Assembly: GCF_027922425.1 (NCBI RefSeq)
Contig: NZ_BSFQ01000017.1
Location: 86,661-150,660, forward strand
Length of the DNA: 64,000 nt
Direction: 5' to 3'
Source: Pseudonocardia halophobica
GTDB taxonomy: Bacteria > Actinomycetota > Actinomycetes > Mycobacteriales > Pseudonocardiaceae
Below are positions 24,228-32,110 of the stretch, one piece after another. The translations under genes were made by a program, and so were the position numbers. Below the pieces are notes generated by a model, which worked only from the letters and a program-made list of their open reading frames with translations, did not search any database and had not been told where the DNA came from. Within the stretch, counting starts at the first letter, position 1. Every line of letters begins with the position of its first letter.

Positions 24228-25496
24228 GTGGCCACGACGGGGGACGCCGTGCCGGCGCGCACGCGGGTGCGCATGCCGCGGGAGATCTGGGTACTGGTGG
24301 TGGCGGCCTTCGTGGTCGCCATCGGCTTCGGGATCGTGGCCCCGGCGCTGCCGGCCTTCGCCCGCACGTTCGACGTCGGGGTGGCGGCCGCCTCCGCGGT
24401 GATCAGCCTGTTCGCGGCGTTCCGGCTCGCCTTCGCCCCGGTGAGCGGGCGGCTGGTCGGCCGGTTCGGCGAGCTGCGCGTCTACACCGTCGGGCTGGTG
24501 ATCGCCGCGGCCTCGGTGGGGCTGACGGCGGCGGCGCAGAGCTACTGGCAGCTGCTGCTGTTCCGGGGCGTCGGCGGCATCGGCTCCACCATGTTCACCG
24601 TCTCCGCGATCTCGCTGCTGGTGCGGCTCGCCCCGCCCGAGGCGCGCGGGCGGGCGTCGGGGATGTGGGCGACGGGGTTCCTGCTGGGCAACATCGCGGG
24701 GCCGCTGGCGGGCGGCGGCCTGATCGCGGTGAGCCTGCGCGCGCCGTTCCTGGTGTACGCGGCGGCGTTGCTGTGCGCGATGTTGGTGTCGGTCCCGCTG
24801 CTGCGGGGGCGGACGGGCGATCGCGCCGGGACCGATCCCGCCGAGGCCGCCGCCACCTTCCCGACGGCGATCCGGCACCCCGCCTACCGCGCGGCGCTGG
24901 TGGCGAGCTTCGCCAACGGCTGGACCGTGTTCGGGGTCCGCGTGGCGCTGGTGCCGCTGTTCGTGGTCGAGGCGCTGCGGCAGAGCGAGACGTGGGCGGG
25001 GTTCGCGCTCGCCGTCTTCGCCGCCGGCAACGCCGCGACCCTGCTCGTCTCCGGTCGGCTCGCCGACCGCCGCGGCCGCAAGCCCCCGGTGCTGGCCGGT
25101 CTCGTGGTGTCCGCGATCGCGACCGGCCTGCTGGGGTTCGCGCCGTCGTCCGGACTTTTCCTGGCGTTGTCGCTGGTCGCCGGCGTCGGCAGCGGGCTGG
25201 TCAACCCGCCGATGACCGCCGCGGTCGCCGACGTGATCGGCAGCCGGGCCCGCGGCGGCACGGTGCTGGCGGGCTTCCAGATGGCCGCCGACGTCGGGGC
25301 CATCGTCGGGCCCCTGGCCGCCGGTGCCGTGGCCCAGGCGGCCGGGTTCGGGCTCGCCTTCGCCCTCACCGGCGTGGTCTCGATCATCGCGCTGGGCTTC
25401 TGGCTGCGCGCGCCCGAGACCCTCCCGCGCCCGCACGACCACTGTGACGCCACCGCCGAGACGGTCGCGGGGGAGCGCGCGGTCGGGGCGGAGTAG
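24228..25496 (+). CDS. Major facilitator superfamily exporter
   Basis: A 422-residue protein with twelve predicted helices and the MFS loop motif GRLVGRFGELRVY between helices 2 and 3, repeated as GRLADRRGRKPPV between 8 and 9. Helix 5 contains GFLLGNIAGPLAGG, the motif C of drug:proton antiporters, so export of small hydrophobic compounds is more likely than uptake. Start is GTG 24228 after GGAAGGGG. It converges with the biuret operon, whose last stop is two bases away. Confidence 0.87.
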   Translation: MATTGDAVPARTRVRMPREIWVLVVAAFVVAIGFGIVAPALPAFARTFDVGVAAASAVISLFAAFRLAFAPVSGRLVGRFGELRVYTVGLVIAAASVGLTAAAQSYWQLLLFRGVGGIGSTMFTVSAISLLVRLAPPEARGRASGMWATGFLLGNIAGPLAGGGLIAVSLRAPFLVYAAALLCAMLVSVPLLRGRTGDRAGTDPAEAAATFPTAIRHPAYRAALVASFANGWTVFGVRVALVPLFVVEALRQSETWAGFALAVFAAGNAATLLVSGRLADRRGRKPPVLAGLVVSAIATGLLGFAPSSGLFLALSLVAGVGSGLVNPPMTAAVADVIGSRARGGTVLAGFQMAADVGAIVGPLAAGAVAQAAGFGLAFALTGVVSIIALGFWLRAPETLPRPHDHCDATAETVAGERAVGAE

Positions 25497-25497
25497 C

Positions 25498-25902
25498 TCA
25501 GCGGGCCGCCAGGTAGGCCGGCCAGCTGCCGTGCGCGGTGACGTCCCGGGCCGTGCCGGCGGCCCAGCCCTCGCAGACGATCCCGACCATGGACCGGCCG
25601 TCGGCCAGCACGAGCGTGCCGACGGCCAGCGGCGCGGGCAGGGCGACGGCGAGCCGGCCGACCGCGGGGACCGGCAGCCGGAACAGCTCGACCTCCACCT
25701 CCGCGCCGCCGTCGGCCACTCGGACCAGGCCGCCCCGCAGGACCTCCTCCCCGGGGAGCGCCAGTAGCCGGTACACCGGGGCGGTGCGGCCGAGGCCGGC
25801 GAACCGGGCGCCGAGGGCCAGCAGTTCGGGGTGCAGCGGCTGGCCGCGCCGGTGGGCGGCCACGACCGCGAGCAGGACCGTGCTCACCGGGGCAACGCTC
25901 AC
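25498..25902 (-). CDS. Stand-alone C-terminal domain of allophanate hydrolase
   Basis: A 134-residue protein equal to the C-terminal domain that normally is fused to the amidase domain of AtzF/DUR1 allophanate hydrolase. Signature parts are LHPELLALGARF, RTAPVYRLLALPG, the EVELFRLPVPAVGRL strand, GTLVLADGRSMVGIVCE and ARDVTAHGSWPAYLAA. In AtzF the amidase domain makes N-carboxycarbamate and this domain helps its decarboxylation to ammonia and CO2. It is the last gene of a six-gene operon whose first gene is the amidase domain; its GTG overlaps the preceding stop by four bases (GTGA, 25899-25902). Confidence 0.85.
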   Translation of the reverse strand: MSVAPVSTVLLAVVAAHRRGQPLHPELLALGARFAGLGRTAPVYRLLALPGEEVLRGGLVRVADGGAEVEVELFRLPVPAVGRLAVALPAPLAVGTLVLADGRSMVGIVCEGWAAGTARDVTAHGSWPAYLAAR

Positions 25903-26405
25903 AGGGGCACCTCGGACACGTGCGCCGCGACGATCCGCCAGCCGCCGTGGCCGTCGAGATCCGGGAACCGCACCCAGGTCTGGGTCTGCCGGCCCTCGGT
26001 CGCGCCGCCCGGATACCCGAACAGCGTGCTGACCACGGCCGCGGCGTCGCCGATCGCGACCACCACGGTCTCCGTCAGCGTCCGGCCCGGCGGGACGCCC
26101 GGGTTCGCCCGCCGCCACTCCGCGATCTCGTCCGCCCCGTGCTGCCGGTCCGCCACGCCGTAGCGGACGCAGCGCGGGTCGGCCCAGAACAACGCGGTCA
26201 GCGTGGCGACGTCGGCCTCTCGCAAAGCCCGCTCGTAGCGCTCGAACACGGCGCGGACCTCGGCCACCACCTCCGGCGCGTCGATCCGGGACCCGGCCCC
26301 CGGCGCGGCGGGGACGTCCGCCGCACCGAGGGTGCCCGCCACGGGGACGTGTGCCCCCGCCCCCGCGGCGGACGGTCCGGGGAGCCCGGGCAGGACGCCG
26401 GTCAC
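25899..26405 (-). CDS. AtzH-like DUF3225 / SnoaL-fold protein
   Basis: A 168-residue protein. The first forty residues are a Gly/Ala/Pro-rich extension; residues 42-168 form an NTF2/SnoaL-like cone: VVAEVRAVFERYERALREADVATLTALFW (in parts), DRQHGADEIAEWRRA and a TEGRQTQTWVRFPD strand. This is the AtzH group, found beside cyanuric acid/biuret genes, where it helps degrade carboxylated biuret intermediates. It starts at GTG 26405 within a GTGA overlap with the permease stop and overlaps the next gene in the same way. If the true start is internal the extension would be lost. Confidence 0.75.
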   Translation of the reverse strand: MTGVLPGLPGPSAAGAGAHVPVAGTLGAADVPAAPGAGSRIDAPEVVAEVRAVFERYERALREADVATLTALFWADPRCVRYGVADRQHGADEIAEWRRANPGVPPGRTLTETVVVAIGDAAAVVSTLFGYPGGATEGRQTQTWVRFPDLDGHGGWRIVAAHVSEVPL

Positions 26406-28084
26406 ACGGGCGCCGGGCGGCCGTCGGGCCCCGGGTCGGCCGGGCCGGCCGCGGCCGGCTCGCCCTCGCGAGGCGTCGGAACGCCCTCGCCCGGCTCGGC
26501 GCCGACGAGGTCCGCGGCGACCGGCTGGTCCTCCCGCACCCCGTCGCCGACCGGCCCGCGCCGGCGCATGACCAGCCCGAACCCGGCCAGGAGCACCGCG
26601 GCGAACAGGTATCCGAGCGCGATCTGCCCGCCGACGTTCCAGCCCACCTGCTCCGCGTGGATCAGCCCGATGAAGCCGAGCACCGCGCCGATCGCCGAGT
26701 AGATCGCCGCCGCGAAGAAGTTCTTGTCGATGACGAACACGGTGATCGAGCCGAGCACCATCCCGGCGAGGATCGCGCCGCCGCCGAGCAGCACGGTGCC
26801 GTGGTAGACGAGCCCGGCCCCGTTCAGGGCCTCCTCGCCGACCTGCTGTGCGGTGGTCCCGGCCGCGGACAGGGCGTTGTTCATCAACCCGGCCGCCCAG
26901 GACGCGATGTTCGGGATGATCGCGATGACGACGGCGACGGCGTGCCGCCGCGGGGTCTCCTGGAAGGCCTGCGCCCCGATCAGCAGCCCGATGTAGAGCA
27001 GGATCGGCACGATCGCCGGGGTCGGCAGCAGTGCGCCGAGCAGCGAGAACAGGCCGAGGAAGCACATCAACGCGATCACCACGCCCGACGCGAGCGAGTA
27101 CGTCGTGCGGCCGCCGGCGGCCTTCCAGCCGGGGTGGCCGATGTACACCGCGGGCGGGAACGGGCAGCCGAGGACCGAGCCGACGACCGCGCCGGCGCCG
27201 TCCGCGGCGAGGATCGCACGCAGGTTGTACTCGTCGCCCGCGACGGCGGCGGACTCGACGTTGGTCATGCCCTCGGTGAAGTTGTAGATGCCCAGCGGGA
27301 TGGCCGTGGCGAGCAGCGGGGCGACGTCGGTGAGGCCCTCGCCGAGGCGGGCGAGGTCCGCCGTCGGCAGCGAGAGGGCGACGTCTTTGGCCGCGGCGAC
27401 GACGTCGGGCGTCGACATGTACCCGCCGACCCACCCGATCGCCGAGCCGACCAGCAGCGCCGCGAGCCCGACCGGGATGTTCCCGGGCAGCTTGAGGTCG
27501 GTGAAGAAGCCGATCAGGATGATCACCATGACCGGCAGCGCGATCCACAGCGCCTCGAACATCTGCGCGGCCGGGCGCATCGAGATGAACGCGATCGACA
27601 CGCCGGCGAGCGTGCCGAGCATCGCCGCCTGCGGCGTGTACCTGCGGATCCACGGCCCGACGAACGCGCCGAGCAGGACGATGATCCCGATGATGAACGA
27701 CCACGCGAGGCCCGCGGCCCACGCCGTCAGCGGGTCCCGTGTCTGCAGATAGATCGGCAGCATGATCACGAAGACGACGATGAACATGTGCGGCACGGAC
27801 GGGCCGTACGGCATCGCGCACACGTCCGTGCGGCCCTCGCGCCGCGCCAGCCGGCGGGCGAGGTAGGTGTAGTAGACGTTGCCGATCAGGAGCTGGACGC
27901 CCAGCGCCGGCAGGATCACGCCGAACACGTCGGCGCCCGGGATGTTCACCACGCCGAGGCACAGGCCGGACAGGGTGAGGACGTTGACCAGGGTGTTGAA
28001 GCCCAGGCCGAAGAAGGCGTTGGTGTCGCCGGACACCCACCAGGAGAGCTTCATCGGCTGTGGGGCTGCTTCGGTGGTGCTCAT
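26402..28084 (-). CDS. NCS2-type (xanthine/uracil-like) permease
   Basis: A 560-residue membrane protein with twelve to fourteen hydrophobic segments. The start MKLSWWVSGDTNAFFGLGFNTL and the FPPAVYIGHPGWKAAGGRTTYSL segment (in parts) place it among nucleobase-cation symporter-2-like or AzgA-like permeases. NFTEGMTNVESAAVAGDEY in the middle is the substrate-site region. A likely cargo is biuret, cyanurate or a related ureide, inferred only from the operon. The C-terminal fifty residues are hydrophilic and Glu/Pro-rich. ATG 28084 overlaps the stop of the upstream hydrolase (ATGA). Confidence 0.8.
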   Translation of the reverse strand: MSTTEAAPQPMKLSWWVSGDTNAFFGLGFNTLVNVLTLSGLCLGVVNIPGADVFGVILPALGVQLLIGNVYYTYLARRLARREGRTDVCAMPYGPSVPHMFIVVFVIMLPIYLQTRDPLTAWAAGLAWSFIIGIIVLLGAFVGPWIRRYTPQAAMLGTLAGVSIAFISMRPAAQMFEALWIALPVMVIILIGFFTDLKLPGNIPVGLAALLVGSAIGWVGGYMSTPDVVAAAKDVALSLPTADLARLGEGLTDVAPLLATAIPLGIYNFTEGMTNVESAAVAGDEYNLRAILAADGAGAVVGSVLGCPFPPAVYIGHPGWKAAGGRTTYSLASGVVIALMCFLGLFSLLGALLPTPAIVPILLYIGLLIGAQAFQETPRRHAVAVVIAIIPNIASWAAGLMNNALSAAGTTAQQVGEEALNGAGLVYHGTVLLGGGAILAGMVLGSITVFVIDKNFFAAAIYSAIGAVLGFIGLIHAEQVGWNVGGQIALGYLFAAVLLAGFGLVMRRRGPVGDGVREDQPVAADLVGAEPGEGVPTPREGEPAAAGPADPGPDGRPAPV

Positions 28085-28755
28085 GCGACGGCCTCCTGCG
28101 TGAGGGCTTCGAGCAGGGCGGTGGAGTCCGCGACCCAGCCGAAGATCCCGCCCTGGGCGGCGACCATCTCCAGCGCGACGCGGTGGAACTCCGGGAAGTA
28201 CGAGCCGGTGCAGTCCGAGAGCACGAGGCACTCGTAGCCGCGGTCGTTGGCCTCCCGGACGGTGGTGTGCACGCAGACCTCGGTCGTCACGCCGGTGACG
28301 ATCAGGCTCGTGACGCCGCGTGCCTCGAGCTCCGCCCCGAAGGCGGTCCCGTGGAAGGAGCCCTTCCCGGGTTTGTCGACCACGAGCTCGTCCGGCAGCG
28401 GCGCCAGCTCGTCGACGATGTCGTGGCCGTACTCGCCGCGGACGAGGATCCGGCCCTTCGGCCCCGGGTCGCCGATGCGCAGCGTGGGGTTGCCGCGGTG
28501 GAGCTTCGCGGGCGGGCAGTCGGAGAGGTCGGGGAGGTGCCCCTCGCGGGTGTGGATCACGGTCATGCCCAGCTCACGGGCGGCGGCGAGGACCCGCTGC
28601 AGGGGTGGGATGACGCTGCGGAGCAGCGAGACGTCGTTGCCCAGGGTCTCGCCGAACCCGCCCGGCTCACAGAAGTCCCGCTGCATGTCGATGATCACCA
28701 GGGCGGTGGTCGCCGGATCGAAGGTGAACGGGCCGGGGCTCGCCTCGACGATCAT
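28081..28755 (-). CDS. Biuret hydrolase-like cysteine hydrolase (isochorismatase fold), copy 2
   Basis: A 224-residue enzyme of the isochorismatase-like superfamily. The catalytic triad is visible: Asp23 in VIIDMQRDF, Lys128 in VDKPGKGSF and Cys161 in GVTTEVCVHTT. The run REANDRGYECLVLSDCTG is typical of the biuret hydrolase (BiuH/TrzF) branch, which converts biuret to allophanate and ammonia. The ATG at 28755 is set by a four-base ATGA overlap with the preceding paralogue. It differs from that paralogue by lacking a forty-residue N-terminal extension and by FGETLGND versus YVDRMGYD near the active site. Confidence 0.85.
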   Translation of the reverse strand: MIVEASPGPFTFDPATTALVIIDMQRDFCEPGGFGETLGNDVSLLRSVIPPLQRVLAAARELGMTVIHTREGHLPDLSDCPPAKLHRGNPTLRIGDPGPKGRILVRGEYGHDIVDELAPLPDELVVDKPGKGSFHGTAFGAELEARGVTSLIVTGVTTEVCVHTTVREANDRGYECLVLSDCTGSYFPEFHRVALEMVAAQGGIFGWVADSTALLEALTQEAVA

Positions 28756-29498
28756 GAGGTGCTCCAGGTGGTCGCCCCGACGACGGCGTCGGCGGTCCCG
28801 ACGGCGCCGAAGACCCCGCCCTGCATGGTCACCATGTGCAGGGCGGCGTCGTGGTTGGACGGGTCGGTGGCGCCGGTGCAGTCGGACAGGATCAGGCACT
28901 CGTAGCCGCGGTCGTTGGCCTCGCGCATGGTCGTGTGCACGCAGACATCCGTGGTGATGCCGGTCAGCAGGATGTGCGTGATGCCGTTGGACCGGAGCAC
29001 GAGGTCGAGCCGGGTCGCGTAGAACGCGCCCTTGCCCGGCTTGTCGATCAGCACCTCGCCGGGGATCGGTGCGACCTCCGGGACGATCTCCCAGCCCGGC
29101 TCGCCGCGGACGAGGATGCGACCGGCGGGCCCGGGAGAGCCGATCTCCGCGCCGATCTGTTTGGACCGCCAGCGCTTGTTCGCCGGGAGGTCGGAGAGGT
29201 CCGGCGCGTGCCCCTCCCGGGTGTGGATCACGAGCATCCCGGTCCGGCGGGCGTGCTGCAGGAGCCGCGCGGTGGGCCCGAGGCCGGCCCGGGTGAGGCC
29301 GATGTCGTAGCCCATCCGGTCGACGTAGCCGCCGGGCCCGCAGAAGTCGACCTGCCAGTCGATGCAGATCAGGGCCGTCCTCGACGCCGGCACGGCACCG
29401 TCGTACGGCCAGGCGTAGGGCCGCGCGGCGACCGGTCCGATCACGGCGGTCCGCGGGGGTGCGGTCGGGTCGGGACGTGCGTGGATGTCGGTCGTCAC
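28752..29498 (-). CDS. Biuret hydrolase-like cysteine hydrolase (isochorismatase fold), copy 1
   Basis: A 248-residue paralogue of the next gene. Asp47 (CIDWQVDF), Lys153 (IDKPGKGAF) and Cys186 (GITTDVCVHTT) form the triad. The N-terminal forty residues, including AARPYAWPYDG, are typical of the longer biuret hydrolases. One copy probably hydrolyses biuret; the other may act on a related ureide such as carboxybiuret, a triuret product or N-carbamoyl amide. GTG 29498 overlaps the amidase stop by four bases. Confidence 0.87.
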   Translation of the reverse strand: MTTDIHARPDPTAPPRTAVIGPVAARPYAWPYDGAVPASRTALICIDWQVDFCGPGGYVDRMGYDIGLTRAGLGPTARLLQHARRTGMLVIHTREGHAPDLSDLPANKRWRSKQIGAEIGSPGPAGRILVRGEPGWEIVPEVAPIPGEVLIDKPGKGAFYATRLDLVLRSNGITHILLTGITTDVCVHTTMREANDRGYECLILSDCTGATDPSNHDAALHMVTMQGGVFGAVGTADAVVGATTWSTS

Positions 29499-30850
29499 GG
29501 GACCTCCGGGGTGGACGGGACAGGGGCGGGCAGGAGCGCTGCGGCTGCGGCGAGCAGCCGGTCCTCGGAGAAGGCGGGGCCGACGAGCGTGACCCCGCAC
29601 GGGCGGCCGTCCGCCGTCGTCCCGGCGGGGACGGCGAGGGCGGCGAGGTCGAGCAGGTTCGTGAACTGCGTGTACCGGCCGAGGACGAGGTTGCGGGCGA
29701 CGGGCTCCGCGGCCAGCTCGGCGCGGGTGAAGGTCGTCGGCACGGTCGGCAGCACGAGGACGTCCGCCGTCGCGAACAGCCGGTCGGTCCAGGCCTTCAG
29801 CTCCTGCAGCCGGTACTGCGCGCGGAAGGCGTCGACCGCCGAGAACGCGGCGCCCTTCTCGATCACCGCGCGGGTGACGGGCAGGACGCCGTCGGGGTGC
29901 GCGGCGAGGAAGTCCTGCAGGACGGCGAGCCGCTCGGCCACCCAGGGTCCGCCGTAGAGCAGGTCCCCGGCCTCCCGCAACGGGGCGACCGACGTCCGGA
30001 CGACGCGCGCCGCCCTGGCCCCGGCCATGTCGGCGGCCGTCTCGAACGCCGCTCGCATGGCCGCGTCGCCCTCGAAGTCGAGACTCTCGGGGAGGGCGAG
30101 GGTCAGGCCGCGGGGCACGGGTGTCCCGGTGCGGGACCACGGGTCGTGGGGGTCGGGGCCGGCGAGGACGCGCAGCACCGCGGCCGCGTCGGCGATGTCC
30201 CGGGTGAAGACGCTGACGCAGTCGAGCGACCGGCAGGCCGGCACGACCCCGGACGCCCCGACGAGCCCGCGGGTCGGCTTGAGCCCGACGACGCCGTTGA
30301 GCGCGGCCGGGACCCGCCCGGATCCGGCGGTGTCCGTGCCCAGCGCGACCGGCACGATCCCGGCGGCGACGGCGACGGCGCTGCCGGAGCTGGATCCGCC
30401 GGAGATCAGGTCGCGGCCGAACACGCTCTCCGGCGCGCCGTAGGGGGAGCGGCCGCCGCCCAGCCCGGTGGCGAACTGGTCGAGGTTCGTCTTCCCGACG
30501 ACGATCGCGCCGGCCTCGCGCAGCCGGCGCACCGACCCGGCGTCGGCGGTGGGGGTGTGGGCGAAGGCCGGGCAGGCGGCGGTGGTGGGGAGCCCGGCGA
30601 CGTCGATGTTGTCCTTGACCGCCACGGGCACGCCGTACAGGGGCAGCGCCGGGTCGAGCCTCTCGAGCTCCGTCGCGCGTGCCCGCAGCTCGGCGGCCGG
30701 CGCGACGGTGATCCACACCGCGTCGTCGCCCCGCCCGGCGATCCGCGCAAGGACGGCCTCGACCATGTCCCGGGGACGGAGCGTGCCCGTGCGGTAGGCC
30801 GTTCGGAGCCCCAGAACCCCCGCGGAGGAGGCCGCTGTCGCTGTCTGCAC
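29495..30850 (-). CDS. Allophanate hydrolase, amidase domain only
   Basis: A 451-residue amidase-signature enzyme. The Ser-Ser-Lys triad is Lys79 (VAVKDNIDVAG), cis-Ser153 (SGGSSSGSA) and nucleophile Ser177 (GTDTAGSGR). PTTAACPAFAHTP and NLDQFATGLGGGRSPYG are specific to allophanate hydrolase (AtzF/DUR1) within the family. It is as long as the amidase part of a full 600-residue AtzF and stops where the C-terminal domain should begin; that domain is encoded at 25498-25902. It is the first gene of the operon. The start is GTG 30850, without a clear ribosome site. Confidence 0.9.
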   Translation of the reverse strand: MQTATAASSAGVLGLRTAYRTGTLRPRDMVEAVLARIAGRGDDAVWITVAPAAELRARATELERLDPALPLYGVPVAVKDNIDVAGLPTTAACPAFAHTPTADAGSVRRLREAGAIVVGKTNLDQFATGLGGGRSPYGAPESVFGRDLISGGSSSGSAVAVAAGIVPVALGTDTAGSGRVPAALNGVVGLKPTRGLVGASGVVPACRSLDCVSVFTRDIADAAAVLRVLAGPDPHDPWSRTGTPVPRGLTLALPESLDFEGDAAMRAAFETAADMAGARAARVVRTSVAPLREAGDLLYGGPWVAERLAVLQDFLAAHPDGVLPVTRAVIEKGAAFSAVDAFRAQYRLQELKAWTDRLFATADVLVLPTVPTTFTRAELAAEPVARNLVLGRYTQFTNLLDLAALAVPAGTTADGRPCGVTLVGPAFSEDRLLAAAAALLPAPVPSTPEVP

Positions 30851-30858
30851 CCGGTCGA

Positions 30859-30868
30859 TTGTCGACAG
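30859..30868. promoter_or_regulatory. TTGTCGACAG palindrome before the biuret operon
   Basis: Contains the perfect 8-base dyad TGTCGACA (30860-30867), just nine bases before the first start. FadR-type GntR regulators often bind TTGT-CG-ACAA-like dyads, and such a gene is encoded at 32111-32800, so autocatabolic control by it is possible. Confidence 0.35.
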
Positions 30869-30894
30869 TCTGGTGTCAGGGAAAGGTGTCGTGC

Positions 30895-30919
30895 GTTACG
30901 GCTGTGTTAGGCCTGTGAC
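30895..30919. promoter_or_regulatory. Possible GlnR nitrogen-control site
   Basis: On the minus strand the sequence runs GTCAC-AGGCCT-AACAC-AGCC-GTAAC. It has two AC-N9-AC matches, the spacing reported for mycobacterial GlnR boxes, and lies 45-70 bases before the allophanate hydrolase start. It is degenerate, so it is only a candidate. Confidence 0.3.
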
Positions 30920-30923
30920 CGCG

Positions 30924-30939
30924 TACGCATTTCTGCGTA
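30924..30939. promoter_or_regulatory. TACGCA-TTTC-TGCGTA inverted repeat
   Basis: A perfect six-base inverted repeat with a four-base spacer, midway between the biuret operon start (30850) and the divergent methyltransferase start (31010). A regulator binding here could affect both. Confidence 0.45.
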
Positions 30940-31009
30940 TCGACGAACCTGCTGGTGAGCGCTGCGATGCCCCGGAACCGGTCCTCCGATCCGCGCCCGG
31001 GAGCGGGAC

Positions 31010-32107
31010 ATGAGCACTCCGACCACACCCACCGACACCGCGCCGGTCCTCGACGAGCAGGCCCTCGACGACCTGCTCGGGAGGGTCATGACCGATCTCG
31101 GGGGCGCGCTCGTCGTCCCGCTCGCCCTGATCGGGGACCGCCTGGGCCTCTTCACCCGGCTGCGCGACGTCGGGCCGGCGACGCCGGAGGAGCTGGCCGC
31201 GGCCGGGGGACTCGCAGAGCGCTACGTCCGGGAGTGGCTGCGGGCGATGGCGGCGGCGGGGTACGTCGAGCACGTGTCCGGGGACGATCCGGCCGCCGCG
31301 CGGTACCGGCTGACCCCGGAGCAGGCCGCGGCCTTCACCGACCCGGACAGTCCGGCCGCCGTGACGGGCGGGTTCCAGAGCATGGCGGCGGCCCTCCGCG
31401 TGCTGGACCGGCTCACCGACGCCTTCCGCACCGGCGCCGGGATCGGCTGGCACGAGCACCACCCGGACCTGTTCGAGGGCACCGAGCGGTTCTTCCGGCC
31501 CGCGTACACCGCAAGCCTGACGAGCGAGTGGATCCCCGCCCTCGACGGCCTGGAGGAGCGGCTGCGGGCCGGCGTGCGGGCGGTCGACGTCGGGTGCGGG
31601 TTCGGCGCGTCGACGATCATCATGGCGCGCGCCTACCCGGCGAGCACCTGGTCGGGGGTCGACTCCCACGCGCCGTCGATCGAGGCGGCCCGGGAGCGCG
31701 CCGCTGCCGCCGGACTCGGCAACGTGACCTTCGAGGTGGGTGCGGCGGGCGGACTGTCCGGCGCTCACGACTTCGTCGCCTTCTTCGACTGCCTCCACGA
31801 CATGCCCGATCCGGTCGGCGCCCTGCGGGCCGCCCGGTCCGCGCTGACCGACGGGGGCACGGTGATGCTCGTCGAGCCGATGTCCTGGGACACGGTCGCC
31901 GAGGGGCTCAACCCGCTCGGGAAGGTGTTCGCCGCCGCGTCGCTGTACGTCTGCCTCCCGAGCGGGCTGTCGGGCCCACCGCAGGCCGGGCTCGGCAACC
32001 AGGCCGGACCGGCACGGACCTGCGCCCTCGCGCGCGAGGCGGGGTTCGGGACGGCGCGGGTCGCGACCGCGACCCCGTTCAACCTGATCTACGAGCTGAG
32101 GCCCTGA
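31010..32107 (+). CDS. SAM-dependent methyltransferase with N-terminal winged helix
   Basis: A 365-residue protein. Residues 20-110 resemble the winged-helix dimerisation domain of O-methyltransferases (ALIGDRLGLFTRL, AERYVREWLRAMAAAGYVE). The SAM site is RAVDVGCGFGASTIIMARAYP at about 188-208, with FVAFFDCLHDMPDPVGALRAAR as motif IV. Substrate unknown; small-molecule or arsenite-type methyltransferases share the layout. It is divergent from the biuret operon and converges with the GntR gene three bases away. ATG 31010. Confidence 0.82.
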   Translation: MSTPTTPTDTAPVLDEQALDDLLGRVMTDLGGALVVPLALIGDRLGLFTRLRDVGPATPEELAAAGGLAERYVREWLRAMAAAGYVEHVSGDDPAAARYRLTPEQAAAFTDPDSPAAVTGGFQSMAAALRVLDRLTDAFRTGAGIGWHEHHPDLFEGTERFFRPAYTASLTSEWIPALDGLEERLRAGVRAVDVGCGFGASTIIMARAYPASTWSGVDSHAPSIEAARERAAAAGLGNVTFEVGAAGGLSGAHDFVAFFDCLHDMPDPVGALRAARSALTDGGTVMLVEPMSWDTVAEGLNPLGKVFAAASLYVCLPSGLSGPPQAGLGNQAGPARTCALAREAGFGTARVATATPFNLIYELRP

Positions 32108-32110
32108 CGG

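Noticed and set aside
28081..29498. Nicotinamidase or isochorismatase function for the two cysteine hydrolases
   Set aside because: The operon partners are allophanate hydrolase domains and the REANDRGYECL block fits the biuret hydrolase branch better; no metal-site His pair of nicotinamidase was seen.
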